Source of the DNA: Suillus spraguei
Taxonomy: Eukaryota; Basidiomycota; Agaricomycetes; Boletales; Suillaceae
Length of the DNA stretch: 64,000 nucleotides
Reading direction: 5' to 3'
NCBI GenBank assembly: GCA_016800925.1
Contig: JABCPU010000021.1
Span: 62,001-126,000, forward strand
The notes below the pieces were generated by a model that ran no database searches, had not been told where the DNA came from, and saw nothing but the letters and a program-made list of their open reading frames with translations. This document shows, piece after piece, positions 10,431 through 21,509 of the stretch. A program made the translations under genes and the position numbers. Within the stretch, counting starts at the first letter, position 1. Each line of letters opens with the position of its first letter.

Positions 10431-11345
10431 ATGAAATGTGTCAGAACAATATCTTGACTACTTCTTATTCTCACAACTAGGAGAGCAAACTAGAAGTCAA
10501 ATACAATTGAATCAATCAATACATGGCCTCGAAATTAACTTCTCTGCTGCTCAGGCACTCACGATGAGTATGACGCAGAATCAGAACAGAGTACACCCTC
10601 TTGATGTAGTCTTAAAGCTAACCAGGTTCTTAATATTATTGAATAAAGTATAAGTCCTATTTGTCGTCACTCAATCAATGAAAATACAATCATTCTCCCC
10701 ACAGAAACGATTTCCTGTGTCAATCAAGAGAATAAAGCAGAACTACACTAGATGACCAACAACCGTGTGCTAGCTAGTGCAATTAAAGAATGTAAAGATA
10801 ATATCTCAGATGGTCAAAATGTCGTGGGAAACAGTGACAAAGAAAGTGAGGGAATAAACTAATATTCACTCAGATGTTCACACCAATACTCAGTAATAAT
10901 GGTAATATGTTTCTTATTGCTCAGAGGGGAAAAGTGGTCCCTTTATATACTACTATAGATGTGGCTGCGCTACTAACTAAATAAGGTAATATGACTCATC
11001 ATGACTCAATATGAGTCACATGTGAAATGACTCCACATGACTCATTATGACTCACTTTGCTTAGTCATCCTAAAGTCTGCTGATTGGCTACCAAAACTTC
11101 AGAACTAGTCCAAACATTCAACAACACAAACACAACACATCACATTCAAAAACATTCAACAACACAAATACTGATGAATAGTCCATTACATAATCTATAT
11201 TGACTATTATTCATTTAAATATTTGATTTACAAAATGCTAACTCGGTCAACTTTCATAGAAAGGTAGGAAAATGTATGAAAAAACTCTGAAAGGTGTGGG
11301 AAATTGCTCAGTCATACATAATTAAGGGTTTTGACACAGTTTCAT
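10431..11345. mobile_element. Possible non-autonomous element with short inverted ends
   Basis: The left end ATGAAATGTGTCA (10,431) and right end TGACACAGTTTCAT (to about 11,345) are imperfect inverted repeats about 0.9 kb apart. No target duplication is clear. On the minus strand a TATATAAAG box (about 10,945-10,953) lies downstream of a TGACTCA cluster (10,992-11,054). It could equally be an LTR (TGTCAG...TTGACA) of another family. No convincing ORF. Confidence 0.35.
10992..11054. promoter_or_regulatory. Cluster of TGACTCA (Gcn4/AP-1-type) motifs
   Basis: Five perfect TGACTCA sites lie at 10,992, 11,002, 11,012 (reverse), 11,038 and 11,048, plus one TGACTCC at 11,028, all within 63 bp. TGACTCA is the classical site of fungal Gcn4/CpcA bZIP activators. 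On the minus strand the cluster lies about 40-100 bp upstream of a TATATAAAG box, a plausible promoter layout. No gene downstream could be identified, so the role is inference. Confidence 0.4.
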
Positions 11346-11544
11346 GGCAAGGATAAGTCATAAAACTATGCCATTAATTCATTTACCCTTTAATCTGTAG
11401 TACAAAAACTATCGTAAAGTATTAGAAATTTAGAACTATACTCCCAAGTATCTTAAGCTTATAAAGTATACACTATATCTCCGTGACCATGCTCGAAACA
11501 GGTTTCGTGCATGTCAACGTGTGCATTTCTTTCCTCATTTACGC
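11346..11544. other. AT-rich spacer, nothing recognised
   Basis: Between the inverted-end element and the gag-like ORF. No repeat or coding feature seen. Confidence 0.4.
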
Positions 11545-11629
11545 ATGATGCACCATAAGGCTTGTTCATTGCTAGAATGAATCTCACTCATTTGTTCATC
11601 AGTAAGGATATATAGTGATGGTGATGGTG

Positions 11630-12570
11630 TGTCACAACCCACAAACAAATTAACGCAAGGGCAGAGACTAGGACTCAAACAAAGGTTATCACAAAGAGAG
11701 AGAGGAGCAAGGACGTCTTGGATTGCTACTAGGTAGATACAAGAGGTTTGAACTAAAGAACTACTACAGCAAAACTAGCTAACTATATACACATATTGAA
11801 ACTGAGATGTAAACTGAGTTTGAAACTACTAGCCAAAAATAGAAATGAGAATCATACAATGTGATAGTGTTATGAACTGGGGTGGCGTCACCAGCAACAG
11901 TGAAAAGACACAGTCGGTCTGCTGGGATGTTCTACAATGTCCAGAAGAGGACAAGGTGACAGTACAAGGAACACGTTCTGAGTACGATCAAGGGTTCGGC
12001 CTCAAAGACAAGTCTAAGAGGTTCTGCGAGAATAGAGACTCAGACTAAGGAGTGCTTAGACTTAGAGACGATTCAAGACGACTTAGGTTTGAGACCTAAG
12101 CAAAGGAGATTCCAGGTAAAACCCAGTAAGATTAAAGTAAAGAATCTACTACAAGTACAACATGCTTAAATAGACCAAATATGTGCGCATGGACCAAGAG
12201 AGGTGTGGGAAAGTAAGTGAATATCCAAATAAGGAAGGCAACTATAGTACAGATGCGTTGAGCATATGAGTCAGAGTCATGTGATAAGATATACAAGTAA
12301 GGAAACAGAGAGAAAAATGAATAGGGGTACGTACAACCGTAACAGATAGTTGTGACATTGACATCATATTCTAGAAGGTTCTAAGATCACGTGATACTAT
12401 CTTATCTTATCCGATAGCATCATAAAAGATCTCTTCATCTTCATCAGGAAGTTCGGTTATAGAAGTGGATATGGGGATTTCGATAGGATTTGGGTTTGTC
12501 TTAGCGCTGGGTTTAGATGCTTTAGGGAAATTGAGAAAGGAATAATGATTTGTATTTGGAATTCGTGACA
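11630..12570. mobile_element. Solo LTR, family B, with nested LTR C
   Basis: From TGTCACAACCC to GAATTCGTGACA. Perfect target duplications TGGTG flank it (11,625-11,629 and 12,571-12,575). Inverse orientation to the copy at 8,552-9,032. About 461 bp of LTR once the LTR C insertion (plus its duplication) is removed. Confidence 0.9.
11870..12344 (-). mobile_element. Solo LTR, family C, nested in LTR B
   Basis: 475 bp, TGTTATGAACTGGGG to CAACCGTAACA on the plus strand, with perfect target duplications GATAG (11,865-11,869 and 12,345-12,349). The biological orientation is minus, judged from the 3' LTR next to the gag pseudogene. Confidence 0.9.
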
Positions 12571-12998
12571 TGGTGTCATGGTAGCTGCAGCTAGCAGCTC
12601 GTCAGGATTGGAGGAGGATGTGGGCCCTAAGGCTTTGATGAGAACAGGTGTGACTGGGTTCAAAGGTCCAAAGAAATTTGGAATGGACATTGGCGGATGA
12701 ATGTGAAGGGATTTTAACTGCTGTCTGAGTGCGATAATCTCAGCAGACTCAATATTCAGTTCTTTAGCAGTGACTGCCCCCTCATGCATGACAAACTGAG
12801 GGTTAAAGAGGTGAGGAGGTTCTATGTCATCATCAATTGTAGTGGTGATGACAACAGGTGATGGAGTGGGCTGAGTTTTGTAGTTTTGGATGGTTAATAT
12901 CAACTGAGATACTAATCTTCTAGAGTCTGTTTGGCCACCATTATTTACACAAGTTTAGAATCAGTATTTCGCAAATTTGGCTTTCATAATCATACCGT

Positions 12999-13176
12999 TG
13001 TAGCAAACAAAGTCATGCTGACCATAAAAGTGCCGTTTTACACAAGCGTCTTGTTACTGTCTACAGCAGCTACCAAGAAATCTCCTATAGCAAGCATTAG
13101 CCTTTCGCTTCTCCAGTACAGTTTTTGCTCCATGGATCCTTGCCCCTTACCAAATCTCGCTACTGATGTCCTCCTG
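12999..13176. mobile_element. LTR family E fragment (left end)
   Basis: Starts TGTAGCAAACAAAGTCATG and follows LTR E to about GATGTCCTCCTG, where it abuts an LTR C fragment. The short plus-strand ORF here is LTR sequence. Confidence 0.65.
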
Positions 13177-14518
13177 AATTGTCTCTAAGTCTAAGCACTC
13201 CTTAGTCTTAGTCTCTATTCTCGATAAGTCTTTGAGTCACGACTCTAAGACTTAAACCTTGATTGTACTTGACTTCATTCTTGTACACTTCATGTTACAA
13301 GAACACCTTCTTGCACCCCTACTATCATTTTTCCTCCTATGTGTCGCCATCTACTCTCGTCCCAACGAGGCCCCAACACTCATTCTCCGCTACCTCATCT
13401 GGCTCGCCCTAGTCACACCTTACCTCGCCTATGCCCACCTCCTTCATCGTCATCACCTTCTTCGCGCACTTCACACTCACTCCCACATCTCGCACTCATG
13501 TGCGCTCTTTGCACTTTGTGCCTCTCCTTGCGCTTCAACACACACTACCCTTTGGTTCACTTGCACAACCTGTTGGTTCTCAGACTACAATTGGTGTTGT
13601 ATTTCCTTTTATCTGTTCCTTTGCATCTACCTTTCTTGACTCGTGCATCACCTCATTGGCTCACACCCTTTATACCTTCGGCTCTGCACCTATGACTCCC
13701 TTTTGCACATGTGTGCTTTCATTGGTCCATATGCCTCTGACTCATTCACAAGCATGCATCCTCTTAGTGGCTATCTGACTTCATACTTAATCTAGCGATA
13801 CTTATGTATTCGCGCTCTGCTTCAATCTTACGTATAAATATGCATAGATAGCCTTTGTACTTCTTTAACTTGAATCTACTTGATCTTCAACCTTGAACTT
13901 CCTTTCAATAAGCTTTGATAAGCTTATTGTCTATACTTCGACTTCTTAGAAGCTCATCACTTCTAAGACTATTCGTCATCGTAGAACCCGTCGCTGAGAC
14001 ATGGTTGTGAGACAGTGCAATGTGCCTACCTCCAACCTGATGCAACTAGTGCACTCTGCGCTAGGCGACCGATACGCACGGACTGCCACTCTTTATAGAG
14101 CGCCTGTTGCAGACACCACTCAAGTTCCCTAGCGCCTGGCTAGGTCGCTAACACTTTGTCCTTGTTCTCTTTTGAACGTAGTAGAACTTCCCAGTATTGC
14201 AAGTACAACATTGTCACTTAGTATTTTTCATTGTTTGTCATCATGGACGTCTTATGTAATTTACCTTATAAAGTCTCACTTCTATGAATGTTCATACCTC
14301 AGCAGTTCTTTATCAGGTGCTGAGGTATGTTTCACGTTTCTTACGCCCGTCATCTCTTATCTCACTTTGTACCATCTCTAGACTCTTCCTTTAGGTATCA
14401 TCAATCATAAGCAATTCTTTATCAGACGCTGAGACTCTTCCTTTAGTCTAACTCCATTACCCAGCAGACCGCCTGTGTCTTCTCACTGTCGCTGGAGATG
14501 CCACCCCAGTTTCTAACA
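13177..14518 (+). mobile_element. LTR family C fragment split by LTR D
   Basis: LTR C sequence is present at 13,177-13,292 (CTCTAAGTCTAAGCACTCC block) and at about 14,440-14,518, ending CCCCAGTTTCTAACA. LTR D occupies 13,293-14,153. A further 14,154-14,440 contains two copies of a CTTTATCAG(A/G)(T/C)GCTGAG word and no recognisable gene. The right end abuts the left arm of the inverted duplication. Confidence 0.65.
13293..14153. mobile_element. Solo LTR, family D, reverse orientation
   Basis: 861 bp, TGTTACAAGAACACC to GGTCGCTAACA, the inverse of the LTR D at 6,548-9,834 but not interrupted. It supplies the reference for how LTR A entered the other copy. Flanks ACTTC and ACTTT may be a decayed duplication. 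The Cys/His-rich ORFs at 13,259-13,778 are readings of this LTR. Confidence 0.8.
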
Positions 14519-14581
14519 CTGTCCAGAGAACTTTTTGCCATCACAACAGATGACAATATTCATTCAGGCACAAGAAAATGC
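14519..14581 (+). pseudogene. WD40 gene remnant in the left arm
   Basis: Encodes SRELFAITTDDNIHSGTRK, matching SGELLAIATDDNIHSGTRK of the WD40 pseudogene at 33.6 kb and SGELLAIATNLDIQI of the full-length gene at 58.4 kb. Everything upstream is lost at the LTR C boundary. Confidence 0.7.
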
Positions 14582-15417
14582 ACCTATTGTTTCCTTACAT
14601 AACTTGACCTATGCAGACCAGGGCAGGGATTCTCATATGGGCCCATGGGCTCTTTATGAGTTGTACCTATCACTGAATAGATGCTGTGAATCATTTTTCA
14701 AAGTCTATCCACCTATAAATAGTCAAATGGGAACATAGTTTGTGTCTTCCTGCATATATGCTATATCTATTGATGTAGGACACTTCAAATAAAGATGGGA
14801 ATCTTTTCAAATATATCAATCAACATGTTCTGAATGCCCTACCAGATACCTCCCTATCAAAGGGGGAAAATGTGAAAGTGTTCTATATCCTACACTATTT
14901 TAAACTCAGTGGCCCTGGAGGGAAAATTATTATGCAAATACACAAAAAAGCGGTCTATTACATTATGTTATGTTGTGGGGAAATTCCCACAGTAGCCAGA
15001 AATGCGAAAATGTGCTGGTGACTGGAGAGCTGGGATTCAAAAATATTTTAGATATGGGCCATATTGTTGAGTTATCCGCAAGTCTCAGACACGTCGTCGA
15101 AGTGCGATCTAACTCGATTGTACAGGGAACCCGCTAACAAACGCAGTGTAGCGTACACAAAAACCAGCTACTGTATTTATCCACCGACGATTTAAGGTTT
15201 AAGCTGCCGTTTCAGTGTCACTAAATATTCCAACACATATGGCGGATCATGTATCTATACGGGAATGATATATCCTAGCAGTATGGATAACCTGCCTGAA
15301 TGATGCATCGGGTTTCTGACTTATAGTCCAGTTAAGATGTATATGACCATATCGGCTGCTAACTTCCATTCAGTGATGTCTGCAAAACGATGCTTCGTAT
15401 ACTTTGGCAATTCCATA

Positions 15418-16902
15418 TTAGTTGCTGATGTCTTGAGTGAACCGGGTTCGGGCAAAACCGACGCGGGACCTGCCGCTATCGAACACAGTGTAGAAGCGCT
15501 GGAGGAATACGTAGCCGTTAATAAAGTCAAACCCTGAGCCAGTGCGCGATGTGAGGCCTTGAACGATGAGAAATATATCGTCATCGCCACCGCCATCGAG
15601 CTTGTAGTTGAGAAAACGAGGCCAGATCTGCGCATTAGGGACGAATTTGTATGTGCCCTGTGCAAATGGTTAACAAGGGATGTGAGGGCCGACAGAATTG
15701 ACGTACCGAGCCAATATAGAAGATCAAGTCATGTAAGGCATTGTACTGATCAAGGGAAATCTGGAGAAGACCATTCGCATTCATGGTACCGCCGGTTGCA
15801 GCCTGGTACCTATCAAAGGCATCTATCGAACGATGATGAGACCATTACTACTCGCTGCACTCCAAATACACACCAGAGGCGATGTGAAGAAAGGTGTAAC
15901 CACAATTTACGATGCCAGCAGTGGATTCCAAGATATCTGTACCTCCGTAGGTGATCCTCTGATTGATACCCCAATACTGCGATAAGCGGGGAGCGGTGGT
16001 GATATCACTGAAACAAAAACAAAACAATTACCATCAGTCTGGATTGATCCAGAAGCTAAGGTGCCTTACGTATATCTAATTCTGCCGAGGCACTTCTGAC
16101 GGTTGGCTACACCAAAGGAAATCTCTCCATCGCCATGCAGGTCTGTACGTACACCGGTGGGCTGGAAAAAGATACCGACAATGGGCTCAATGGCGCGTTG
16201 TTGAACCAGGTAATCAGTGACAGTCGGGAGTGTGTCTTCTGGCGAATTTAGGGTGCCGCGTGTCAAGCCTGTAGGCCCGATGCCAAGTACACCGTCAAAA
16301 TTGAAGCCCTCCGAGGTAGAAGCAACACCAAATTGCATGTGGTTGATGGAGAGCTGATTAGTACCGAAAGTCATTGAATCTCTGAAAAAAGTTCCTATAG
16401 ATACTAATCATAGGTATCTTCAACTTATGATATTGTTGTATGCCATACCTTCAAAGTAGCCATAACCGTAATGGATCCCCACAGGCACTCCAGTGTTGAA
16501 GCCGGTGCGGCTCATGTACGGAGTCCTTGCGCCAACCCATGTGACCGCGCTAGCGCTGTCGACAATCAAGTGGTCTTCAATAATACATTAGCAGCCGCAT
16601 GTTTTCTCGATGTTGAACTTACAGACTGTGCGGGGATTGCCAATGCCCACTGATACGGTGTAGCCCGACTGAAAGTTTATCAAAGGGACAGAAGCACGTC
16701 GGTCATGCGTGCTGTATTCCGTCAAGGCCGCAACGAGGGCTTTATCATGCCGCAAGAGGTCAGTAACATTGGATGATGTTAACCTCCTGGTCATGGGAAG
16801 CGTGATGGGGGAATTGCGAACTTCAACGGGAGATCCTGTGACTGACAAAGCCAGGAGTGCTAGCAAGAATGCAACGGAGAACATAACTCGCTGGAAAGTC
16901 AT
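15418..16902 (-). CDS. Pepsin-like (A1) secreted aspartic protease homologue, left copy, active sites altered
   Basis: Six exons: 16902-16623, 16574-16449, 16379-16070, 16007-15874, 15822-15707 and 15657-15418. All introns are GT-AG and 48-69 nt, giving 401 aa with no stop or frameshift. The N-terminus MTFQRVMFSVAFLLALLALS is a signal peptide, followed by a short propeptide. Fold-typical blocks are LGIGPTGLTRGT, YWGINQ and GFDFINGYVFLQRFY, as in polyporopepsin-like enzymes of basidiomycetes. The first catalytic loop, normally D-T/S-G-S/T, reads YHLIVDSASAVTWVG: the Asp (residue 99) is kept but the Gly is Ala. The second, normally DTG, reads GIVNCGYTF: the catalytic Asp is Asn (residue 273). 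The product should be secreted but unable to cleave peptides by the usual mechanism. The right-arm copy has the same changes. Confidence 0.85.
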
Positions 16903-17684
16903 ATCATACTCGGTGGCCCACTATATATGTGATAGCAAACGCGATGGCAATGTTGAGCAGCACTTAGCCACGTCAGTCCCCCTCGAAAAAGTGATGACAA
17001 GATAGTTGCGACGCGAGTCATCCCGAGTGCAAGGATTTGATTTCCCGATGAAATGTGGCAAGAGATGGTTTGCTTTTGATCCTGGCATGTTCAATTTCTA
17101 AATAGTGGTGTCAGTCAGTGTTGACCAAAAGTAGTGTACGTTCCGAGCGGATCGTGAGCCTGTGAACGTTGACGCATGTGAAAAGGGCCTTTGTAAGCGC
17201 CCATGTGGAGATCCTTATTCTCGTGCCTCGCGACGAGAACGGGTCTTTGAGGTTCTCATCGACGCAATTCGAGGACAGGAGTAATATTATGGGTAGTTAC
17301 TGACTATTGAGGTGCGAACTGTGAATGATTGAAGGTTGGTGATAGGTTTTCGGGCGAATGCGCGCAGCGCTTTCCGGCCCTGGGGAGAGAGAGACCTAGA
17401 TTAAAGAGAGTTGAGCTGCGATTCCCAAGTTTTCAGGAGTCCGGCGACGCATCTAGCGAGAGATTCCCAAATGGTAGGAGGCGGCCCACGGGTACTCACG
17501 TGTCATATTTTTTTTGTATAGAGCCCAAGCTAGCTAAAACTTTTCATGTATTGTTGCTCCCCAATCCTTAACCTTTCCATGAATCAATGTTTTTGTTAAA
17601 ATATTTCAGTTTATTATGACGGCTACCTCCTTTTTGTGTATTATTTCTCCTTCCTTCATTCTATTAACGAGTCCACCACCCGTT

Positions 17685-17760
17685 GTGCCTTCGGCACAGG
17701 AAGCAAAAGGAGTGCTTCGCACTCCTTTTGCTTCCTGTCCAAGGCTTCATCCTAATAATT
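17685..17760. repeat. Hairpin unit 1 (double hairpin plus 17-bp tail)
   Basis: Small stem GTGCC-TTC-GGCAC (17,685-17,697) is followed by an 18-bp perfect stem, 17,698-17,715 pairing with 17,719-17,736, around a TTC loop. The tail GCTTCATCCTAATAATT follows. A second unit with the same layout starts about 75 bp later, and the tail recurs near 18,729. Confidence 0.8.
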
Positions 17761-17771
17761 CACTTTGCCCA

Positions 17772-17845
17772 AGGCACAGGAAGGCAAAAAGAGTGCTTCG
17801 CACTCTTTTTGCCTTCCTGGCCTTGGCTTCATCCTAATAATTATC
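17772..17845. repeat. Hairpin unit 2 with mirrored substitutions
   Basis: A 19-bp perfect stem (17,778-17,796 with 17,800-17,818) has the same TTC loop and the same tail. The stem differs from unit 1 at several positions, but each change is present in both arms, so base pairing is intact. Confidence 0.8.
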
Positions 17846-18164
17846 TTTAATAATGATAATTTGTCTTGAAATAAATTATAACTTTAACCAATATTTTGAG
17901 AGAAGTAAAAGTACCACATCACCATCTTTGTGAGTTTATTGTCCATCTCATCCTCATGTCATTGCATTTGATTTTGATTTTTCAAAATTATTTACTGCAA
18001 ACTATTAACTTGAATAAATCTTTTGTGTCAAGTTTTGATAGGGGGCAACAGTATTAAGTTGTCACACAACAAAATCATGCAAGTGTCCCATCTCCTGTTA
18101 CTGGTCTCCTGTCTCTCATTTCCTCTTACCAGTCTGCTGTCTCCCATCTTGTGTCTCCTGTCTT

Positions 18165-18438
18165 GTGTCTCCCATCTTGTGTCTCCCATCTCCCATCTCC
18201 CATCTCCCATCTCCCATCTCCCATCTCCCATCTCCCATCTCCCATCTCCCATCTCCCATCTCCCATCTCCCATCTCCCATCTCCCATCTCCCATCTCCCA
18301 TCTCCCATCTCCCATCTCCCATCTCCCATCTCCCATCTCCCATCTCCCATCTCCCATCTCCCATCTCCCATCTCCCATCTCCCATCTCCCATCTCCCATC
18401 TCCCATCTCCTGTCTCCCATCTCCCATCTCCCATTTCT
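18165..18438. repeat. 7-bp tandem repeat (CCCATCT)n
   Basis: Perfect for about 227 bp (18,184-18,410, about 32 copies) with degenerate copies on both sides. Because 7 is not a multiple of 3, every frame on both strands stays open and encodes a heptapeptide repeat (ISHLPSP or MGDGRWE). The apparent ORFs of 98-148 codons are artefacts of this. Confidence 0.97.
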
Positions 18439-19607
18439 CCTCAAGTTGTTGCCAAACATAATCTATTAAAATGTAGTATTTAACACTCTAAATGGAAGAT
18501 AGACTCAGGGTTTCCACCCAGGTGGTGGGCCATCCTTGAGTTTCCTTGAATATTCATCATGCTGTTCTGGGGTTTTAGCATCCTGATCAGTTCCTTCTGT
18601 TTTTACCTATCAGCCATCTTCTGCAATTGCACTCATTTTTGGCTTGCCCTCCTTTTTTGCTTTCCACTCCTTTGCACTCCTTTTTGCCTTCACTTTTGCC
18701 TTCACTCTCCCTTTTGGCTCCCTGGCCTCAGCTCCATCCTAATAATTTTGTTTTCCCCCAGCTTCAGACAACCTGTGGCAAATGACAACCCATAATTTGT
18801 TTTTACCCCAGCTTCAGACAACGCGTGGCAAATTTCAACACGTGTGGCACTGCACGTGACAAATCCACGCAATCACACAATGGGACAACTGTGTCGGCAC
18901 TTGAAAAAAACCACGCGAGAAATTTCCATACCAAGCTAAGCGAAATAAGCGTGAAAACGTGGCATTTAGCGACATACGCGAAAGCCACGCGAGCTAGCGA
19001 GCACCTTCCCACCTTTCCCCCCTTACTTTATAGATGGTACTTATACTACACCACCAACCGCCCAAAATCTCTGGTAGACCCCAAAATGTGTTAGGGTGTG
19101 GTAATCCTTCCCACAGTATAGATTATATGGTTTTCGCACAGTATCTTTCAGAGCAATTTAGTAATTGTCTGGGTGACCAAGTGAGCGTAGGATCAATGAG
19201 ACCTGCATCCGGTAATCTGAGCATATTATAGAGAGACCAAGGGTACATTGATGACCAGGTCTGTTATTCATATCAGGTTGCCATGTTCCTACACTATTTC
19301 GAACATACATCGCAGAAATATCTCATACCACGGCTCGCACAGATATCAGGTTAGCATGTTTGGTATAGGCTTGATTGATACCTCGGCCAGATATCGCACT
19401 TCATATGTCTAGAGTACCTGTGCAATATGTAGGTGTCATACCTTCATCATATACCACAATCATACTCTTACTGTATAAATGGATCGCAAAAGCATGAAAT
19501 GAAGCCACAAAACACTTGGATTGCATTAATACTGTATTAGATACAAGCCATACTAAATGAGGGATACTATAGCTAAACGAGTGATATGCATCAAGTATCT
19601 ACTGCAG
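18439..19607. other. Gene-free spacer with small direct repeats
   Basis: No gene recognised. At 18,650-18,745 there is sequence similar to one arm and tail of the hairpin units. A 40-bp direct repeat around CCCCAGCTTCAGACAAC occurs at 18,743-18,783 and 18,793-18,833. The rest to 19,607 shows nothing I can name. Confidence 0.5.
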
Positions 19608-20133
19608 TGTAACGAACAAAGTCATGCTGACCATGAAAGTGCCGTTTTACACAAGCGTCTCGTTACTGTCTGCAGCAGCTACCGAGAAACCCTTATAGCG
19701 AGCATTAGCCTTTTCGCTTCGCCAGTACCATTTTTGCTCTGTGGATCCTTGCCCCTTACCAAATCTCGCTACCGATGTCCTCCTGTCCATTCCATTTCTG
19801 TCTAGATCCATTGGTGCGTAGTATGTTCGTTTCCGCCATTACTAAAGCTACGGCAAGATTACATTACCTTCCGTGATGCCACTTGCTTGCTGCATGCCTC
19901 TTTACTAAAATCATGTAGTACATCTTTATTTCGCTACTGTTCTCACTATGTATTCCAGCCGCTCACGGTACATGTTAAAAGGACTCTTCGCACATACTGG
20001 TACTTTACTTTTCCCTCTATGGTACAAACAGTACTTAGGAATTATCACCACTACTGTCTCTAACGGAATAAAGTTTCTTGCCAAAGTCACTGTCACTAAA
20101 GGAACTCTTTACCACTGCACGCACCACTGCTCT
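19608..20133. mobile_element. LTR family E fragment (left half)
   Basis: Starts TGTAACGAACAAAGTCATG and matches LTR E (150-1055) for its first half, ending abruptly near 20,133. Confidence 0.65.
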
Positions 20134-20207
20134 TTGTGACATACATGGTGATGTTGGGTGACAGCATGCATGCACTGAGATGGTTCTGGATTCCGGACTG
20201 CATTTGT

Positions 20208-21509
20208 TAAATCAAATTACGCTGCCTTACTTTAGGATAGTCACGATATACCTTGAAGTCCTTAGAATCTAGCAACTCTTTCAACTGGGCGAGCTCTATC
20301 TTCTTGGTGTCATTGCTGTAAAGATACAACCTAGCTTGGGCTGTAGATAAACCACGGCCTAAACTAGTATGTTAGTCTTGCGCTCCATCTAGTCTGCTTC
20401 ACTTGTAAGAACAAGAGCATTCGACCCTAAAGGGGGATGCCTATTTAGTATGGTCAAGTTCGAGTCTAACTTATTTGCAAAACAAGTGTCTGAGTCAGCG
20501 GTAAGTTGCCACGGTCAGTGATGATACCACTGGAACTAGTGTCGTGCACTGCGGTGCTACCGTCATCGAAATAAGGTCAGTAACAGTTGCGTCTAGCAAG
20601 CAATGTCAAGCGGTGGTCTCAGCGGTAGCAGTAAGGTTGCGAGCGGTGCAAAGAAACAGTAAAGAAGTCCGCGGTACTTTCAGCGGTAAAGTAGCAGAGT
20701 GTGAGAAGTTCAGTCAAAAGTAACAATCAAAAGTCCAGCAGTATGCTGGCGGTAACGGAGAACGAGCGTGATGTATTGACGAGCGATAAGGGAACTTTAA
20801 AGACTACATCCACTACTGGGTTGATCCAGAGCTAGACAATAATCCTGACCTATAGTACATGCAATGGTGTAAAATCAGGTGCTCTATCATGTGGGGTACG
20901 CGGTGCTTATATCCTAATTTGTATGTACTCGGAATACTCTAGGCGAGATCAGTAGCGCTGGAGTGTAGTAACTGCCATAAGTAAACATAGTGCGAGGCGC
21001 TGTGGCATGAGGCGACATGTAATAACACTTGCTGTGGAATCAGTGATAACGAACAGGAAACAAACTATGCACCAAATGGAGCTATGCGGACGTGGCAAGG
21101 ACATGGAAGGACATCGGTTCATGGAACGTAGTGTGGCAGTTGGTACGGTGTGTGGTAAGCGTGGGATGCCGCCGGTTACTGCTAAAGGGGTAAGAAGGCC
21201 ATGGACTAGTGGTAACTCCTGTAGACGTGAGACGAGTGTCAAAATATGGGGTTTTAACCCAGCACCAATATGTTCATTACATCGCCCTGCCTCAACAAGG
21301 TGGCCTTGATGTGAATGAGCATATAGTATATCCCTCCAGTCTGCAGGCCAGCTGTGTGTCAGAAAGTTGTGTAGCACTGACAGACATCTTACATCAATGA
21401 ACTCATGAAGTTCCTCCTTGGAGACACCTGAGTCTTTGGCAACCTTTGTTGCATAGAGTTTCAGTCTTTTCATGCATATAGGCATAAGGATAGTTGGGTT
21501 GCCACGAAC
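20208..21509 (-). pseudogene. C-terminal part of a transposon-like ORF, interrupted by LTR A
   Basis: The minus-strand frame reads MPICMKRLKLYATKVAKDS, then HEFIDVRCL and YAHSHQGHLVEAGR to 21,282, and resumes after LTR A at 20,316. There it reads NDTKKIELAQLKELLDSK to a stop at about 20,208. It resembles a helical DNA-binding or regulatory ORF that in my recollection accompanies repetitive Agaricomycete genes, but I cannot name its family. The ORF at 20,949-21,485 is a chimera of this gene and LTR sequence. Confidence 0.5.
20317..21280 (+). mobile_element. Solo LTR, family A
   Basis: About 964 bp, TGTAAAGATACAACC to ATGTTCATTAC. Flanks ATTGC (20,312-20,316) and ATCGC (21,281-21,285) differ by one transition, consistent with an aged 5-bp duplication. 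It interrupts a minus-strand ORF. Confidence 0.85.

Larger units (their letters stand above)
11545..12903 (-). pseudogene. gag-like ORF interrupted by LTR B
   Basis: Minus-strand segments 12,903-12,571 and 11,629-11,545 form one frame when LTR B and one copy of its duplication are removed. It reads through NPDELLAAATM, then TPSPSLYILTDEQMSEIHS, to a stop (WCIMRK-stop). The protein is acidic and proline-rich, with a short helical stretch (AEIIALRQQLKSL). Its size and position in repeats suggest an N-terminal Gag fragment of another retrotransposon, but no diagnostic motif is present. The left part up to 12,903 may extend further upstream. Confidence 0.5.
14519..17518 (-). repeat. Left arm of a 3-kb inverted duplication
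   Basis: Matches 30,665-33,646 in reverse orientation over essentially its full length. The match includes a WD40 gene tail, an aspartic-protease gene and about 600 bp upstream of it. It ends at about 17,518 beside a poly-T stretch and begins exactly at the end of an LTR C at 14,519. Paired coordinates add to about 48,165-48,177 throughout, so only small indels separate the arms. Confidence 0.9.
17519..18182. other. AT-rich spacer with twin hairpins
   Basis: No gene recognised. Contains two long hairpins listed separately and AT-rich sequence. Borders the left duplication arm on one side and the 7-bp satellite on the other. Confidence 0.5.

Noticed and set aside
13259..13778. Overlapping ORFs of 115-126 codons rich in Leu, Cys and His
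   Set aside because: They lie within LTR D; the same ORF-like stretches occur in the inverted LTR D copy at 9.3-9.8 kb.
18023..18483. Several overlapping ORFs of 98-148 codons on both strands
   Set aside because: They are translations of the 7-bp satellite, which keeps all six frames open; the heptapeptide periodicity is a consequence of unit length.
20949..21485. A 178-codon ORF on the minus strand
   Set aside because: It is a chimera: the first third belongs to the transposon-like ORF, the rest is LTR A read in frame.
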